NCBI RefSeq assembly: GCF_009495745.1
Contig: NZ_WIDQ01000001.1
Location: 248,001 to 312,000, forward strand
Source of the DNA: Niveispirillum sp. SYP-B3756
GTDB taxonomy: Bacteria; Pseudomonadota; Alphaproteobacteria; Azospirillales; Azospirillaceae
Reading direction: 5' to 3'
Length of the DNA: 64,000 nucleotides
A program made the translations under genes and the position numbers. The notes under the pieces are model-generated. The model did not search any database. It worked only from the letters and a program-made list of their open reading frames with translations, and was not told the DNA's origin. Below, one piece after another: positions 7,891 to 16,672 of the stretch; the first letter of the stretch is position 1, and every line of letters starts with the position of its first letter.

Positions 7891-10631
7891 GCGGCACCTT
7901 TTTCGGTGATGGTCTGCTGCAGGGTGAAGAGCAGGGCTTCACGGTCGAACTTGGCGACATAATCGTTGAAGCCGGCCTCACGGCCGCGATCCAGGTCGCG
8001 CGGGGTGGAATGGCTGGACAGGGCCACCAGCGGGGTGGAGGCCCAGCGGGAGCTGCTGCGCACGGCCTGGGCAAAGTCCAGACCGCTCATGCCGGGCATT
8101 TCGATGTCGGAGACGATGACATCAAAATCCTCACCCGATTCGCACAATGCCAGCGCTTCATCGGCACTTTCAACCGCCGTGACATCGTAACCGGAGACGG
8201 TCAGCAGCGGGGTCAGCAGGTTGCGGAAGAACGGGCTGTCATCCACCAGCAGCACGCGGTGCTGCCGCAGATCTTCAAACCCTTCATGGGCATTGCCGAA
8301 CCAGTCCTTGAAGGCGCGGGTGAGGTAGAAGCCGGCATCAATGACATCCGTGGCCTTGCCGGCAATGATGGCCGAACCCAGGAAGCCGGGACGCTCCGTA
8401 CCCAGTTCAACCGCCAGCTTGTCCTCGACGATATCGACGATCTCGTCCACCACCAGACCCATGGACCGTTCGCCATCGGCGAACACCACCACCGGTTGGC
8501 GCTTGTCGCGCACGATCTTCCAGGTCGGATCGATGGGCACCAGCGGCATCAGCTTGCCGCGATACTGCACCACCGGTTCCCCGTTGGAGAGTTCGACATG
8601 GTTGAGATCGACATCTTCCAGACGGGCGACCAGCGACAGCGGCACGGCCTTCGGCCCGCCTTCCCCGGCGCTGAACAGCAGCAGGGCCATCTTGTCATCC
8701 TCCCGGCGGGTGGCCTTGGCGGCTTCCTGGGTGGCAACCTGGGTATCCTGCAGGGTGGCCATATTGCCCGACGCCGTGGCGATACCGTTCGGGTCCAGGA
8801 TCATGATCACCGAGCCATCGCCCAGGATCGTGTTGCCAGAGAACAGTTCGATATGGCGCAGGATCGGCGCCACCGGCTTGACCACGATTTCTTCGGTGTC
8901 GAAGACGCGATCAACGATGATACCGAAGGTATAGTTGCCAACCTGGCTGACGACGATGAAGGTTTCACGCTTATCGTCATCCTGCGCCGAGCCCAGCTTG
9001 AGAAGGCGCTGCAGGCTGACCAGCGGCAGCAGGCGGTTGCGCAGACGCAGCACCGGCGCGCCGTTGATCCGCTCGATCTTGTGCTCGCTGTCGTCGGCGG
9101 CGCGCACCAGTTCCACCACGCTGATCTGCGGCACGGCGAACCGTTCAGACGCGCATTCCACAATCAGGGCGGAAACGATGGCGAGCGTCAGCGGGATCTT
9201 GATGGTGAAGGTCGTGCCACGACCCTCAATCGACCGCATCTCAATCGTGCCGCCGATCTTCTCGATATTGGTCTTCACCACATCCATGCCGACGCCACGG
9301 CCGGAAACGGACGTGACCTTGGCGGCGGTGGAGAAGCCCGGCTTGAAGATGAACTGCTGGATCTGCTGATCCGACATCTGGGCCAGTTCAGCCTCGGACG
9401 CCAGACCATTCTGAACGATCTTGGACTTGATCTTGGAAAGCGGCAGCCCCTTACCGTCATCACTGATCTCAATGATGATGTGACCGCCTTCATGGAAGGC
9501 GTTCAGGGTGATGCGGCCGGTTTCCGACTTGCCGGCAGCGATACGCTCCGCCGGGATTTCCAGCCCATGGTCGCCGGAATTGCGCACCATATGGGTCAGC
9601 GGATCCTTGATCAGCTCCAGCACCTGACGGTCCAGTTCCGTCTCGGCACCCAGCATCTGCAGATCGATCTTCTTATGAAGTTCGTGGCTGAGATCGCGCA
9701 CCAGACGCGGCAGCTTGGCCCAGGCATTGCCGATGGGCTGCATCCGCGTCTTCATGACTCCTTCCTGCAGCTCCGACGTCACATGGTTCAGGCGCTGCAG
9801 CGGGGCGGCGAATTCGCTGTCCTTCTGCGAGCGCAGGATCTGCAATAGCTGGTTGCGGGTCAGCACCAGCTCGGAAACCATGGTCATCAGGTTTTCCAGC
9901 AGATCGACATGCACACGAATCGTCTGCTGGGCCAGCGCGCTTTCCTTGGCCCCTTCACCACGCACGTCTTCATTGTTGGAAGCGCCTTCGGCGCGGGGCG
10001 GCGGCGGCGGCGGCGGGGCGGCGGGTTCGGCGGGCGGCGTCGGCTCCGCCACCGGGGCGACATCGCGGCTGGCGGCGGGCTTGGTGGCCACGGGCACCGG
10101 CGGCGGCGGCGGCTCTTCCTTCTTCGGTTCCGGCTGGGCAACCGGCGCCAAGGTATGGGTCAGGGCGGCCGGCACCGGCTCGAACAGCTGGTCGGGATCG
10201 GTGGTCGCCACCACCGGGGCCGGTGCGGCAGCCGCACCGGCGCGCGGCAGCTCTTTGCCTTCAGCCATGGCGTTCAGCCGGTCGATCAGATCCTGATCAT
10301 TGCCCGGCGGTTCCGCCTCGGTCTGTTCGAGAACCGACAGGATACCCTTGATTGTGTCCAGCGATTCGAGGATCAGCGACACGGCATAGGGCGACACATG
10401 AAGTTCGCCATCGCGGAACTTGCCCAGCACATTCTCAGCAGCGTGCGCCACCGATTCCAGGCGGGGCAGCCCCAGGAAACCACAGGTTCCCTTGATGGTA
10501 TGAACCAGACGGAAAATGTTACTCAGCAACCCCGGATCATTGGGGTTTTGTTCCAATTTGACCAGTTCCACGTCGAGAACGGCGAGATTTTCGTTCGTCT
10601 CGGTGAGGAATTCACTCAGCAGATCATCCAT
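7887..10631 (-). CDS. cheA: Hybrid chemotaxis histidine kinase CheA with C-terminal receiver
   Basis: 914 residues, far longer than a typical CheA (about 650). Domains in order: HPt with phospho-His44 in RLVHTIKGTCGFLGL; a proline/alanine-rich linker (about 130-225) with no evident P2 domain; dimerisation helices; HATPase with N-box MVRNSGDHGLE and G-boxes DDGKGLP and GRGVGMDVV; a CheW-like domain; a second CheW-like module (about 640-780); and a receiver domain from about residue 791 with phosphoacceptor Asp842 (VSDIEMPG). It autophosphorylates in response to receptor state and passes phosphate to CheY and CheB. First gene of the operon, preceded by a 246-bp spacer with a CtrA box. The attached receiver may be a phosphate sink. 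Confidence 0.95.
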   Translation of the reverse strand: MDDLLSEFLTETNENLAVLDVELVKLEQNPNDPGLLSNIFRLVHTIKGTCGFLGLPRLESVAHAAENVLGKFRDGELHVSPYAVSLILESLDTIKGILSVLEQTEAEPPGNDQDLIDRLNAMAEGKELPRAGAAAAPAPVVATTDPDQLFEPVPAALTHTLAPVAQPEPKKEEPPPPPVPVATKPAASRDVAPVAEPTPPAEPAAPPPPPPPRAEGASNNEDVRGEGAKESALAQQTIRVHVDLLENLMTMVSELVLTRNQLLQILRSQKDSEFAAPLQRLNHVTSELQEGVMKTRMQPIGNAWAKLPRLVRDLSHELHKKIDLQMLGAETELDRQVLELIKDPLTHMVRNSGDHGLEIPAERIAAGKSETGRITLNAFHEGGHIIIEISDDGKGLPLSKIKSKIVQNGLASEAELAQMSDQQIQQFIFKPGFSTAAKVTSVSGRGVGMDVVKTNIEKIGGTIEMRSIEGRGTTFTIKIPLTLAIVSALIVECASERFAVPQISVVELVRAADDSEHKIERINGAPVLRLRNRLLPLVSLQRLLKLGSAQDDDKRETFIVVSQVGNYTFGIIVDRVFDTEEIVVKPVAPILRHIELFSGNTILGDGSVIMILDPNGIATASGNMATLQDTQVATQEAAKATRREDDKMALLLFSAGEGGPKAVPLSLVARLEDVDLNHVELSNGEPVVQYRGKLMPLVPIDPTWKIVRDKRQPVVVFADGERSMGLVVDEIVDIVEDKLAVELGTERPGFLGSAIIAGKATDVIDAGFYLTRAFKDWFGNAHEGFEDLRQHRVLLVDDSPFFRNLLTPLLTVSGYDVTAVESADEALALCESGEDFDVIVSDIEMPGMSGLDFAQAVRSSSRWASTPLVALSSHSTPRDLDRGREAGFNDYVAKFDREALLFTLQQTITEKGAA

Positions 10632-10866
10632 GGTCCACGCCCCGCTCCGGGAAAACTCTGTTTCCGCGATGTCGCCAATTCGTGCCAGCCTTCCAGAGGA
10701 TCAGCCCCCTGGTCGATTACGGCCTGTCAGCCACGATAGTGCCAGAATCTCGTTTAAATCATCTTACCCTTGCCTGAATTGATGACGCGCCGAGGGGGGG
10801 CATTGCAAGCGGAAGATTACCTCTTTTCGGGTAGGTTCGACCATCCGATTATGGCCGAACCCACCC

Positions 10867-10881
10867 TTAAGATAGCATTAA
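10867..10881. promoter_or_regulatory. CtrA-type box between chpT and cheA
   Basis: Perfect TTAA-N7-TTAA (TTAAGATAGCATTAA), the consensus for the cell-cycle/motility regulator CtrA. It overlaps the chpT stop codon and lies 236 bp upstream of the cheA start. CtrA controls flagellar and chemotaxis genes in many Alphaproteobacteria, so regulation of this operon is a reasonable inference. The rest of the 10632-10877 spacer holds an imperfect 11-bp inverted repeat (10830-10840 with the arm ending near 10866) without a T-tract, and no convincing sigma-70 promoter. Confidence 0.6.
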
Positions 10882-11510
10882 TGCTCTTGCCCCAGCGAAA
10901 TTGTCAGTTTCCCCTCCATGAAATCGCGCGCCGGTGTGAAAGCCAGCTTGTAGAAGCGCGCCATCACCAGGCTCGCGTGCATCAGGATACCGCGTGGTGT
11001 CAGTTCCGCTTCCGGTACCCCGCCATGCAGCACCCGTAACGCCTCCTCCCGCAGGCCGCAGCCGGTGCCGGCTGCCACCAATTCCAGCCCCGCATCATCC
11101 CCCATCAGGGTCAGGGTGCCGCCCCGCGGCAGCGCCTCTTCCGCGATCAGGGCCGACAACAGCGCCAATTTCAACAGGCCGGGTGGTGGCACGACCAGCG
11201 CCGGCCGCCAGACGAACTGGATGCGACCGCCAGCAAACCACCCCTCCAGCGCCTCACGCGTGCCGGGAATGGGCAGCACACCGCCGCCCGCCCCGGTGCC
11301 GAGCGCCAGCCGGAACAGGGCCAGACGGCGGGCGGCGGTGCGGGCGCTGTCGGCAACAAGGTCGAGCGCCTCCCCCATCGCCTCTCCACCATCCCCTTCT
11401 TCAATCAGCTCCACCCCGTTATTGATGGCGCCGACGGGGCCGATCAGGTCATGGCACAGCCGGGAGCAGAGAAGCTCCACCGCCCGGACACTGAAAATCG
11501 CCTCCATCAT
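10878..11510 (-). CDS. chpT: Histidine phosphotransferase ChpT
   Basis: 210 residues with the ChpT signature LLCSRLCHDLIGPVGAINNGVEL near the N-terminus. The phosphorylatable His is in RLCHDL (residue 20). A degenerate kinase-like C-terminal ATPase fold follows (GTGCGLREEALRVL region), as in Caulobacter ChpT. ChpT relays phosphate from the hybrid kinase CckA to CtrA and CpdR. Here it sits immediately upstream of, and in line with, cheA, joining the CtrA relay to a chemotaxis operon. The start is the first of two consecutive ATGs. Confidence 0.9.
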   Translation of the reverse strand: MMEAIFSVRAVELLCSRLCHDLIGPVGAINNGVELIEEGDGGEAMGEALDLVADSARTAARRLALFRLALGTGAGGGVLPIPGTREALEGWFAGGRIQFVWRPALVVPPPGLLKLALLSALIAEEALPRGGTLTLMGDDAGLELVAAGTGCGLREEALRVLHGGVPEAELTPRGILMHASLVMARFYKLAFTPARDFMEGKLTISLGQEH

Positions 11511-11612
11511 CTGCCTCCCGTCCTGATCTTTTGTTTACGAAATAACCATATCATTTCAATGACAGTTGGCGGTCAGCTTGAGATCACCGCCTGACAGGAA
11601 GGAAAATAGCAG

Positions 11613-11801
11613 ATGGATGATACCCTGGTACCCGGCGCCTTTGTCCGCCATCCGGGTCAGCCCGATTGGGGGTTGGGGCAGATTCAGTCCGTCATCGGCC
11701 CCCGGGTGACGGTCAATTTCGAAAATGCCGGAAAATTGCTGATCAATATCGCTACCGTCTCCCTGACCGTTGTGGACGAGGACGACCCCGCTTTGCATTG
11801 A
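11613..11801 (+). CDS. DUF3553 domain protein
   Basis: Small 62-residue protein matching the DUF3553 pattern: PGAFVRHPGQPDWGLGQIQS, followed by VTVNFENAGKLLIN. This looks like a small beta-barrel of the CarD/Tudor-like kind, as seen fused to UvrD/Rep-type helicases. The ATG follows a good ribosome-binding site (aggaagg). It precedes moaA on the same strand by about 130 bp. Function unknown; a nucleic-acid or protein interaction role is only inferred from the fold type. Confidence 0.75.
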   Translation: MDDTLVPGAFVRHPGQPDWGLGQIQSVIGPRVTVNFENAGKLLINIATVSLTVVDEDDPALH

Positions 11802-11933
11802 TCTGGGACATTTCTGCTTCGCCCCGTTGGGCGGATACACCAACGCCCCTGCACACCACCTTGGAGGGCGGGGGCCAAGGCTCTATATCTGCTGTCACCA
11901 ACCCGCCCCGACCATCCGGAGTTGCCCCGTCCC

Positions 11934-12977
11934 ATGCCGCTTGCCGATGGCCAGCCCTTTGCCGTGCCCGCCCCCCTGATCGATCCGTTCGGGCGCGCCA
12001 TCACCTATGTGCGGGTCTCCGTCACCGATCGCTGCGATTTCCGCTGCACCTACTGCATGTCGGAAGACATGCATTTCCTGCCCAAGGCCGACATCCTGTC
12101 GCTGGAGGAGCTGGAGCGGCTTTGCACCGCCTTCATCCGCCTGGGCACGCGGCGGCTGCGTTTGACGGGGGGCGAGCCGCTGGTCCGGCGCAATATCATG
12201 GAGCTGGTGCGCAATCTGGGCCGGCATGTGGCCAGCGGCGCGCTGGAGGAACTGACCCTGACCACCAATGGCAGCCAGCTTTCCCGCTATGCGGATGAGC
12301 TGCGCGCCGCTGGCATCCGCCGGATCAATGTCTCCCTGGATACGCTGGACCCGGCGCGGTTCCAGGCCATCACCCGCTGGGGCCGGCTGGCCCAGGTGAT
12401 GGAGGGGCTGGAGGCCGCCCGCCAGGCCGGGCTGGCGGTGAAGATCAATGCCGTGGCCCTGAAGGGTGTCAATGACGGGGAACTGGACGAGATGCTGGCC
12501 TGGTGCGGCCGGCAGGGATTTGACCTGACGCTGATCGAGGTGATGCCGCTGGGCGACATGGATGGCAATGGCGGTGGTGCGGTGCGGGAGGAACAGTTCC
12601 TCTCCCTGCGCGATGTGCGGGCAGACCTGGAAAAGCGCTGGACCCTGCGGGACAGCGACCACCGTACCGGCGGCCCCGCCCGCTATGTCACGGTGCAGGA
12701 AACCGGGCGGCGACTCGGTTTCATCACCCCGCTCAGCCACAATTTCTGCGAAAGCTGCAATCGGGTGCGGGTCACCTGTACCGGCACCTTGTTCATGTGC
12801 CTGGGGCAAGAGGATGCGGCCGACCTGCGCACGCCCTTGCGGGCGGAAAGCGGCGACGGCGCCCTGATCCAGACCATCCGGGATGCCATCACCCGCAAGC
12901 CCCGGGGGCACGATTTCATCATCGACCGGCGGCGCGGTCCCGCCGTGGGCCGGCATATGAGTGTCACCGGGGGCTGA
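11934..12977 (+). CDS. moaA: GTP 3',8-cyclase MoaA
   Basis: Radical-SAM enzyme that converts GTP to 3',8-cyclo-7,8-dihydro-GTP, the first step of molybdenum cofactor synthesis. 347 residues from the ATG at 11934 (an in-frame TTG at 11922 is possible). The SAM cluster motif CDFRCTYC is at residues 34-41 (Cys34, 38, 41). The second cluster is in [18 protein letters not shown] near residue 270. The C-terminal double glycine (VTGG), needed for catalysis in MoaA, is intact. No other moa/moe genes are nearby. Confidence 0.96.
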   Translation: MPLADGQPFAVPAPLIDPFGRAITYVRVSVTDRCDFRCTYCMSEDMHFLPKADILSLEELERLCTAFIRLGTRRLRLTGGEPLVRRNIMELVRNLGRHVASGALEELTLTTNGSQLSRYADELRAAGIRRINVSLDTLDPARFQAITRWGRLAQVMEGLEAARQAGLAVKINAVALKGVNDGELDEMLAWCGRQGFDLTLIEVMPLGDMDGNGGGAVREEQFLSLRDVRADLEKRWTLRDSDHRTGGPARYVTVQETGRRLGFITPLSHNFCESCNRVRVTCTGTLFMCLGQEDAADLRTPLRAESGDGALIQTIRDAITRKPRGHDFIIDRRRGPAVGRHMSVTGG

Positions 12978-13039
12978 CCAGGGCATCGAAGCGGTATAAG
13001 GTACCGCCGCCCCCGTCAGCCCTTGTTGGAAACAAGCCC

Positions 13040-13828
13040 TTGCCCGGTTTCCCCGCCTCCCCCGGTTCTGTCCCCCTTGCCTTCGTTGCCGCCGATACGG
13101 CAGAGGCCCGCAGCGCGCGGGAACGGCTGGCCATCCGCTATGGCGGGGTGCCAGCCGAAGAAGCCGGCATCATCGTGGCGCTGGGGGGGGATGGCTTCCT
13201 GCTGGAAACGCTGCACCGGTTCCTGACCCGCGGCACCCCCGTTTATGGGATGAACCGGGGCTCTGTCGGCTTCCTGCTGAATGATTACAGCGAGGATGGG
13301 CTGACCAACCGGCTGCTGCGCGCCCAGCGCGTCACCCTGCACCCGCTGCGGATGACGGCCACCAGCAATGATGGGCGGGTAGAGGAAGGGCTGGCCTTCA
13401 ACGAGGTGTCGCTGCTGCGCGAAACCCGCCAAGCCGCCAAGCTGCGGATCAGTGTGGACGGTGTGGAACGGCTGGCGGAACTGACCTGCGATGGCGCCCT
13501 GGTCTCCACGCCTGCCGGCAGCACTGCCTATAACCTGTCCGCCCATGGGCCGATTCTGCCGCTGGGAGCGGATATCCTGGCCCTGACCCCGATCAGCGCC
13601 TTCCGCCCCCGCCGCTGGCGCGGTGCCCTGCTGCCCCATACGGCCAAAATCCGCTTTGATGTAATGGAAGCCAGCAAACGGCCGGTCAGCGCCGTGGCCG
13701 ACTTTACCGAGGTGCGCGATGTCGCACGGGTGGACATCCATGAAGATCGCGGGGTCGCCAGCACCCTGCTGTTCGATCCGGAACTGGCCCTGGAAGAACG
13801 CATCCTGAAGGAACAGTTCGCCCCCTGA
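13040..13828 (+). CDS. nadK: NAD kinase
   Basis: Phosphorylates NAD to NADP. The GGDG motif ([16 protein letters not shown]) and the second conserved motif (FNEVSLLRE) are present, with the substrate-binding [15 protein letters not shown] and RRWRGALLP near the C-terminus. No in-frame ATG exists at the expected position. The TTG at 13040 gives 262 residues and begins just before the conserved FVAADTAEA strand, which fits alphaproteobacterial NAD kinases of about 255 residues. The open frame runs further upstream into moaA but that part does not look like protein. Confidence 0.92.
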   Translation: MPGFPASPGSVPLAFVAADTAEARSARERLAIRYGGVPAEEAGIIVALGGDGFLLETLHRFLTRGTPVYGMNRGSVGFLLNDYSEDGLTNRLLRAQRVTLHPLRMTATSNDGRVEEGLAFNEVSLLRETRQAAKLRISVDGVERLAELTCDGALVSTPAGSTAYNLSAHGPILPLGADILALTPISAFRPRRWRGALLPHTAKIRFDVMEASKRPVSAVADFTEVRDVARVDIHEDRGVASTLLFDPELALEERILKEQFAP

Positions 13829-13866
13829 CTGGTGTTTGCTTGGCACCCTGCGACGGAGAGAAGACC

Positions 13867-14265
13867 ATGCCCTTTATGGACCGCGAGAGTTTCATCGATC
13901 TGCTGAACCGGTTGGGCGATGGCGATGATCAGGTGGTACTGGCCGCCGCCCGCACCATCCATGCCCGTGTCGCCGAATCCCGCTTCGGCTGGGACGGGCT
14001 GCTGCTGCCGGCCGGGGGGAGCAGCGACGAGCCCGCCCCGCCCGACGCCTCCACTCCACGCCCTGTCCTCCCCACCCTTCCGGTGGCGGAGGAAGAGCCT
14101 GATGCCGACCTGATCGACCGGCTGCTGCGGGATTACGACCTGTCCGACATGACGCGGGGTGACCTGCTGGAGATGAAGGCCCAGGCCGACCAAGGCAGCC
14201 TGCTGCCCGACGACAGCAAATATCTGCGCGATCTGGCAGCACGGTTGGCCCTGGCTGAACCGTAA
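13867..14265 (+). CDS. Hypothetical protein
   Basis: 132 residues, not recognised. It begins MPFMDRESFIDLLNRLGDGDD after a good ribosome-binding site (cggagagaag), 38 bp after nadK on the same strand. An N-terminal helical part is followed by a Pro/Ala-rich acidic linker (residues 50-80) and a second helical segment rich in Leu and Asp. No signal peptide, membrane segment or cysteine pattern is visible. It could be a small cytoplasmic adaptor; the function is unknown. Confidence 0.65.
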   Translation: MPFMDRESFIDLLNRLGDGDDQVVLAAARTIHARVAESRFGWDGLLLPAGGSSDEPAPPDASTPRPVLPTLPVAEEEPDADLIDRLLRDYDLSDMTRGDLLEMKAQADQGSLLPDDSKYLRDLAARLALAEP

Positions 14266-14293
14266 AGGTGCCGGCAGGACCGGTGGGAAAGGT

Positions 14294-15136
14294 TCAGCGC
14301 AAGGGGCGGAAATAGCGCAGCAGGTTCTGCAATTCCGCCCGCAGCGCCTCATCCTCCCGCAGCCGCGCCTGCAAGGCGGCATCGCGCTTGGCCAGGAACA
14401 CCACATGTTCCTTAGGCGGCAATTGGCGGTAGGACGGCTTGGTGCTGATGCTGCCATCATCCTGGATGGTGGAGAGAAAGAACGACACCCGCATGAATTT
14501 TGAAAAGAGCTTAGCCGCCGATTCCGGCGGCTCACGCGAGATGATGGCGCAGATATAATAAAGCCGGAAGAAATAATAACTGTTATAGATACGCTGGATG
14601 GTATGGAACTGTTCATTCGGGCTGCTGGCCTTGCTCAGCAGTTGCTGTTCTTTAAAGCCAGCATGAAAATGGTTAGAGGCTTCCTTGCCAAACAGCAGGG
14701 GGCGTTCCCGCCCCGCGCTCATCCGCTTGCGGTAATCAATCAGGGCGCGGCCGACCAGCGTGTGGATCATCCGGCGTTCCACATCCAATTCCGCCGGCAG
14801 CCCCATCAGGAAATCCATCGCCGGCATCAGCTGGGCCGGATGCACAATGGCGGCGCGGCGCGCCCGCCCCTTGCCCAGCAGGGCCGCCTGCAACCATTCC
14901 ACCATGTCATGCGCCTGCCAGCGCAGACGCACGGTAAAGGGAATGGTGCTGAGCCCGCTGGATTGCAGGAACAGACGCACATGGTCGCGCCATGTCTTCT
15001 GCGGCAGGCGGACATATTCCACATCCGTCAGCTTGATGGGATTGCCCAATGTCTCAGCCGTCGGCGGGGCGGGCCGGAAATCAAGGCTGCGCCCGTAAAT
15101 GACGCCCTTCAGCTTGGATTCCCCTGACGGCGGCAT
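14294..15136 (-). CDS. Hypothetical protein, possibly restricted to related bacteria
   Basis: 280 residues, not recognised. It is basic and helix-rich, with many aromatic residues in the middle (IQRIYNSYYFFRLYYICAII, roughly residues 185-205), which may be a buried helix rather than a true membrane span. There is no signal peptide. It is convergent with the preceding small gene. Codon use resembles its neighbours, so it looks like a resident gene. A near-match CtrA box (TTAA-N7-TTAT at 15195-15209) lies about 60 bp upstream of its start. No function is proposed. Confidence 0.65.
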   Translation of the reverse strand: MPPSGESKLKGVIYGRSLDFRPAPPTAETLGNPIKLTDVEYVRLPQKTWRDHVRLFLQSSGLSTIPFTVRLRWQAHDMVEWLQAALLGKGRARRAAIVHPAQLMPAMDFLMGLPAELDVERRMIHTLVGRALIDYRKRMSAGRERPLLFGKEASNHFHAGFKEQQLLSKASSPNEQFHTIQRIYNSYYFFRLYYICAIISREPPESAAKLFSKFMRVSFFLSTIQDDGSISTKPSYRQLPPKEHVVFLAKRDAALQARLREDEALRAELQNLLRYFRPLR

Positions 15137-15468
15137 CGCCCCTTTTCCAACCCCAGTGATCCGACCAACCGAGCGAGCTGGCTGCGGCCCGCCGTTAACA
15201 TTTCGTTATTACCACCAAAGGCGATGGGGCGCACGGCGATTCGCGTAATGGACATCCCCAATCCTGAAAGGGTGTGACCTGTTTCACCCCCCAATCCGGC
15301 TGGGCAGAGAAAGCGGGGGCGGCGTCCCGGAAATTGGAAAATTCCCATGCAGGGTCGCGCCCCGGCCCCCGTATCAGCAATGAACGAGGCGGCATGGCGC
15401 CGTGTCCGGCCTCGGGACCAGGCGGTGGGGAACCACCGCCCGCTTTCCTGAACTCGGAGATCGCAACC
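15137..15468. other. Intergenic region between divergent genes
   Basis: A 332-bp spacer between the leftward hypothetical gene and the rightward EF-hand gene. It holds a one-mismatch CtrA-like box (15195-15209) and a perfect 8-bp hairpin (ggcggtgg at 15421-15428, ccaccgcc at 15433-15440) just upstream of the EF-hand ribosome-binding site. Several GGAA elements near 15330 could belong to an ECF promoter, but I cannot assign one with confidence. Confidence 0.5.
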
Positions 15469-15918
15469 ATGAATAGCTCTTCCCGCACCCTTTTGTGGAC
15501 CACGCTCGCCGCCGGCCTGTTGCTGGGCACCGTCGCCGTTCAGGCCCAGGATGCACCGCCGCCCCCGCCGCCGCCGGGTGCCCCCGGGCCGATGGCTCAT
15601 GGCCCCGGCCCGCTGCGTCAGGAGATGCTGGCCAAGTATGATACCAACAAGGACGGCAAGCTGGACGAGAGCGAGCGCGCTGCCATGCGGATGGATCATT
15701 TCAAAGCGATGGACAAGAAGGGCACCGGCAAGATCAGCAAGGCCGACTTCCCCGCCGCCATGGAAGCCGCCCGCCAGGCCGAACGCACCCGGCGCGAGGC
15801 CGAAATGTTCGACAAGATCGACACCAATAAGGACGGCTATATCACGGCAGAGGAATTTGCCGCCTTCAAGCCGGACTGGCCCGGCAAGGATGGCCCGCGC
15901 CGTCACAAGCGCAATTGA
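15469..15918 (+). CDS. Secreted EF-hand calcium-binding protein
   Basis: 149 residues with a Sec signal peptide (LAAGLLLGTVAVQAQ, cleavage after about residue 27), a run of prolines, then EF-hand loops. Loops 58-69 (DTNKDGKLDESE) and 118-129 (DTNKDGYITAEE) are canonical, with Asp at positions 1 and 5 and Glu at 12. The loop at 82-93 is degenerate. The product is predicted to be periplasmic and to bind Ca2+. It lies directly upstream of an ECF sigma/anti-sigma gene pair on the same strand and may be part of, or a target of, that system. The start is the ATG after gaactcggagatcgcaacc. Confidence 0.85.
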   Translation: MNSSSRTLLWTTLAAGLLLGTVAVQAQDAPPPPPPPGAPGPMAHGPGPLRQEMLAKYDTNKDGKLDESERAAMRMDHFKAMDKKGTGKISKADFPAAMEAARQAERTRREAEMFDKIDTNKDGYITAEEFAAFKPDWPGKDGPRRHKRN

Positions 15919-16049
15919 TCCGGTGGGCCATGACCATGCCGGCCACCGCCAGGGCACGCCCCTTGCCGACATCGCCCGACCCGACGGATAACGGAGCACG
16001 GGTGGTACCGGCGGCGGCCGGCATGGATCAGGCCAGCAAGCAGCGGGGA

Positions 16050-16655
16050 ATGATGGAGAGCGGGGACGAGCGGGAGGCGATGGGTGACGAGGCGCTGGTG
16101 GCCTTGGTGGCCGCCGGTGACCGCCGCGCCTATGGTATCCTGGTCACCCGCCATCTGGACCGCACCATCACCATCGCCCAGCGTGTGCTGAACAACCGGG
16201 CCGAGGCGGAAGATGTGGCGCAGGAGGCTTTCCTGCGGCTCTGGCGCCATGCCGACCGTTTCGACCCCGGTGCTGCACGTTTTTCCACCTGGTTTTATCG
16301 GATCACCACCAACCTGTGCCTTGACCGCACGCGCCGGCCGAAGCCGCTGGCGCTGGAAGCGGCGGGCGATCCGACCGATCCGAGCGCCGATGCCGAAACC
16401 GCCCTGGTCAGCCAGCGCACCCGCCACGCCGTGTTGGCTGCCGTGGCGGAGTTGCCGGAACGGCTGCGCGCGGCGGTGACCTTGACCTATGATGCCGGAC
16501 TGTCCAATGCGGAAGCCGCCCGCAGCATGGATATCAGTATAAAAGCCTTTGAAAGTCTGCTGGTACGTGCCCGCCGTTCCTTACGGGACCGGCTGGCCGC
16601 CTGGGGTGCCGCTGGCGGCAATGGCGGGCACCCCAGGGCCGGCACAGAACGTTGA
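16050..16655 (+). CDS. ECF-type RNA polymerase sigma factor
   Basis: Sigma-70 family ECF factor. Region 2 contains RAEAEDVAQEAFLRLWRHADRF and WFYRITTNLCLDR; region 4 contains LPERLRAAVTLTYDAGLSNAEAA and a helix-turn-helix ending SLLVRARRSLRDRL. The start is uncertain: ATGs at 16023, 16050, 16053 and 16080 are in frame, and I chose 16050 (201 residues). It is followed 17 bp later by a putative membrane anti-sigma factor and then a periplasmic metal-sensor-like protein, the usual layout of a cell-envelope stress switch. The inducing signal is unknown. Confidence 0.88.
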   Translation: MMESGDEREAMGDEALVALVAAGDRRAYGILVTRHLDRTITIAQRVLNNRAEAEDVAQEAFLRLWRHADRFDPGAARFSTWFYRITTNLCLDRTRRPKPLALEAAGDPTDPSADAETALVSQRTRHAVLAAVAELPERLRAAVTLTYDAGLSNAEAARSMDISIKAFESLLVRARRSLRDRLAAWGAAGGNGGHPRAGTER

Positions 16656-16672
16656 GAAGGGGGATTGGACCC

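Noticed and set aside
10730-10743. GG-N10-GC pattern resembling a sigma-54 promoter about 100 bp upstream of cheA (TGGCAC-N5-TGGC, minus strand)
   Set aside because: The -12 element should be TTGC-like. The short GG/GC pattern is expected often by chance in this base composition, so I did not list it as a promoter.
12797-13039. Upstream extension of the nadK frame into moaA
   Set aside because: Composition is that of a shadow frame, and the MoaA C-terminus including its GG ending is intact in the other frame.
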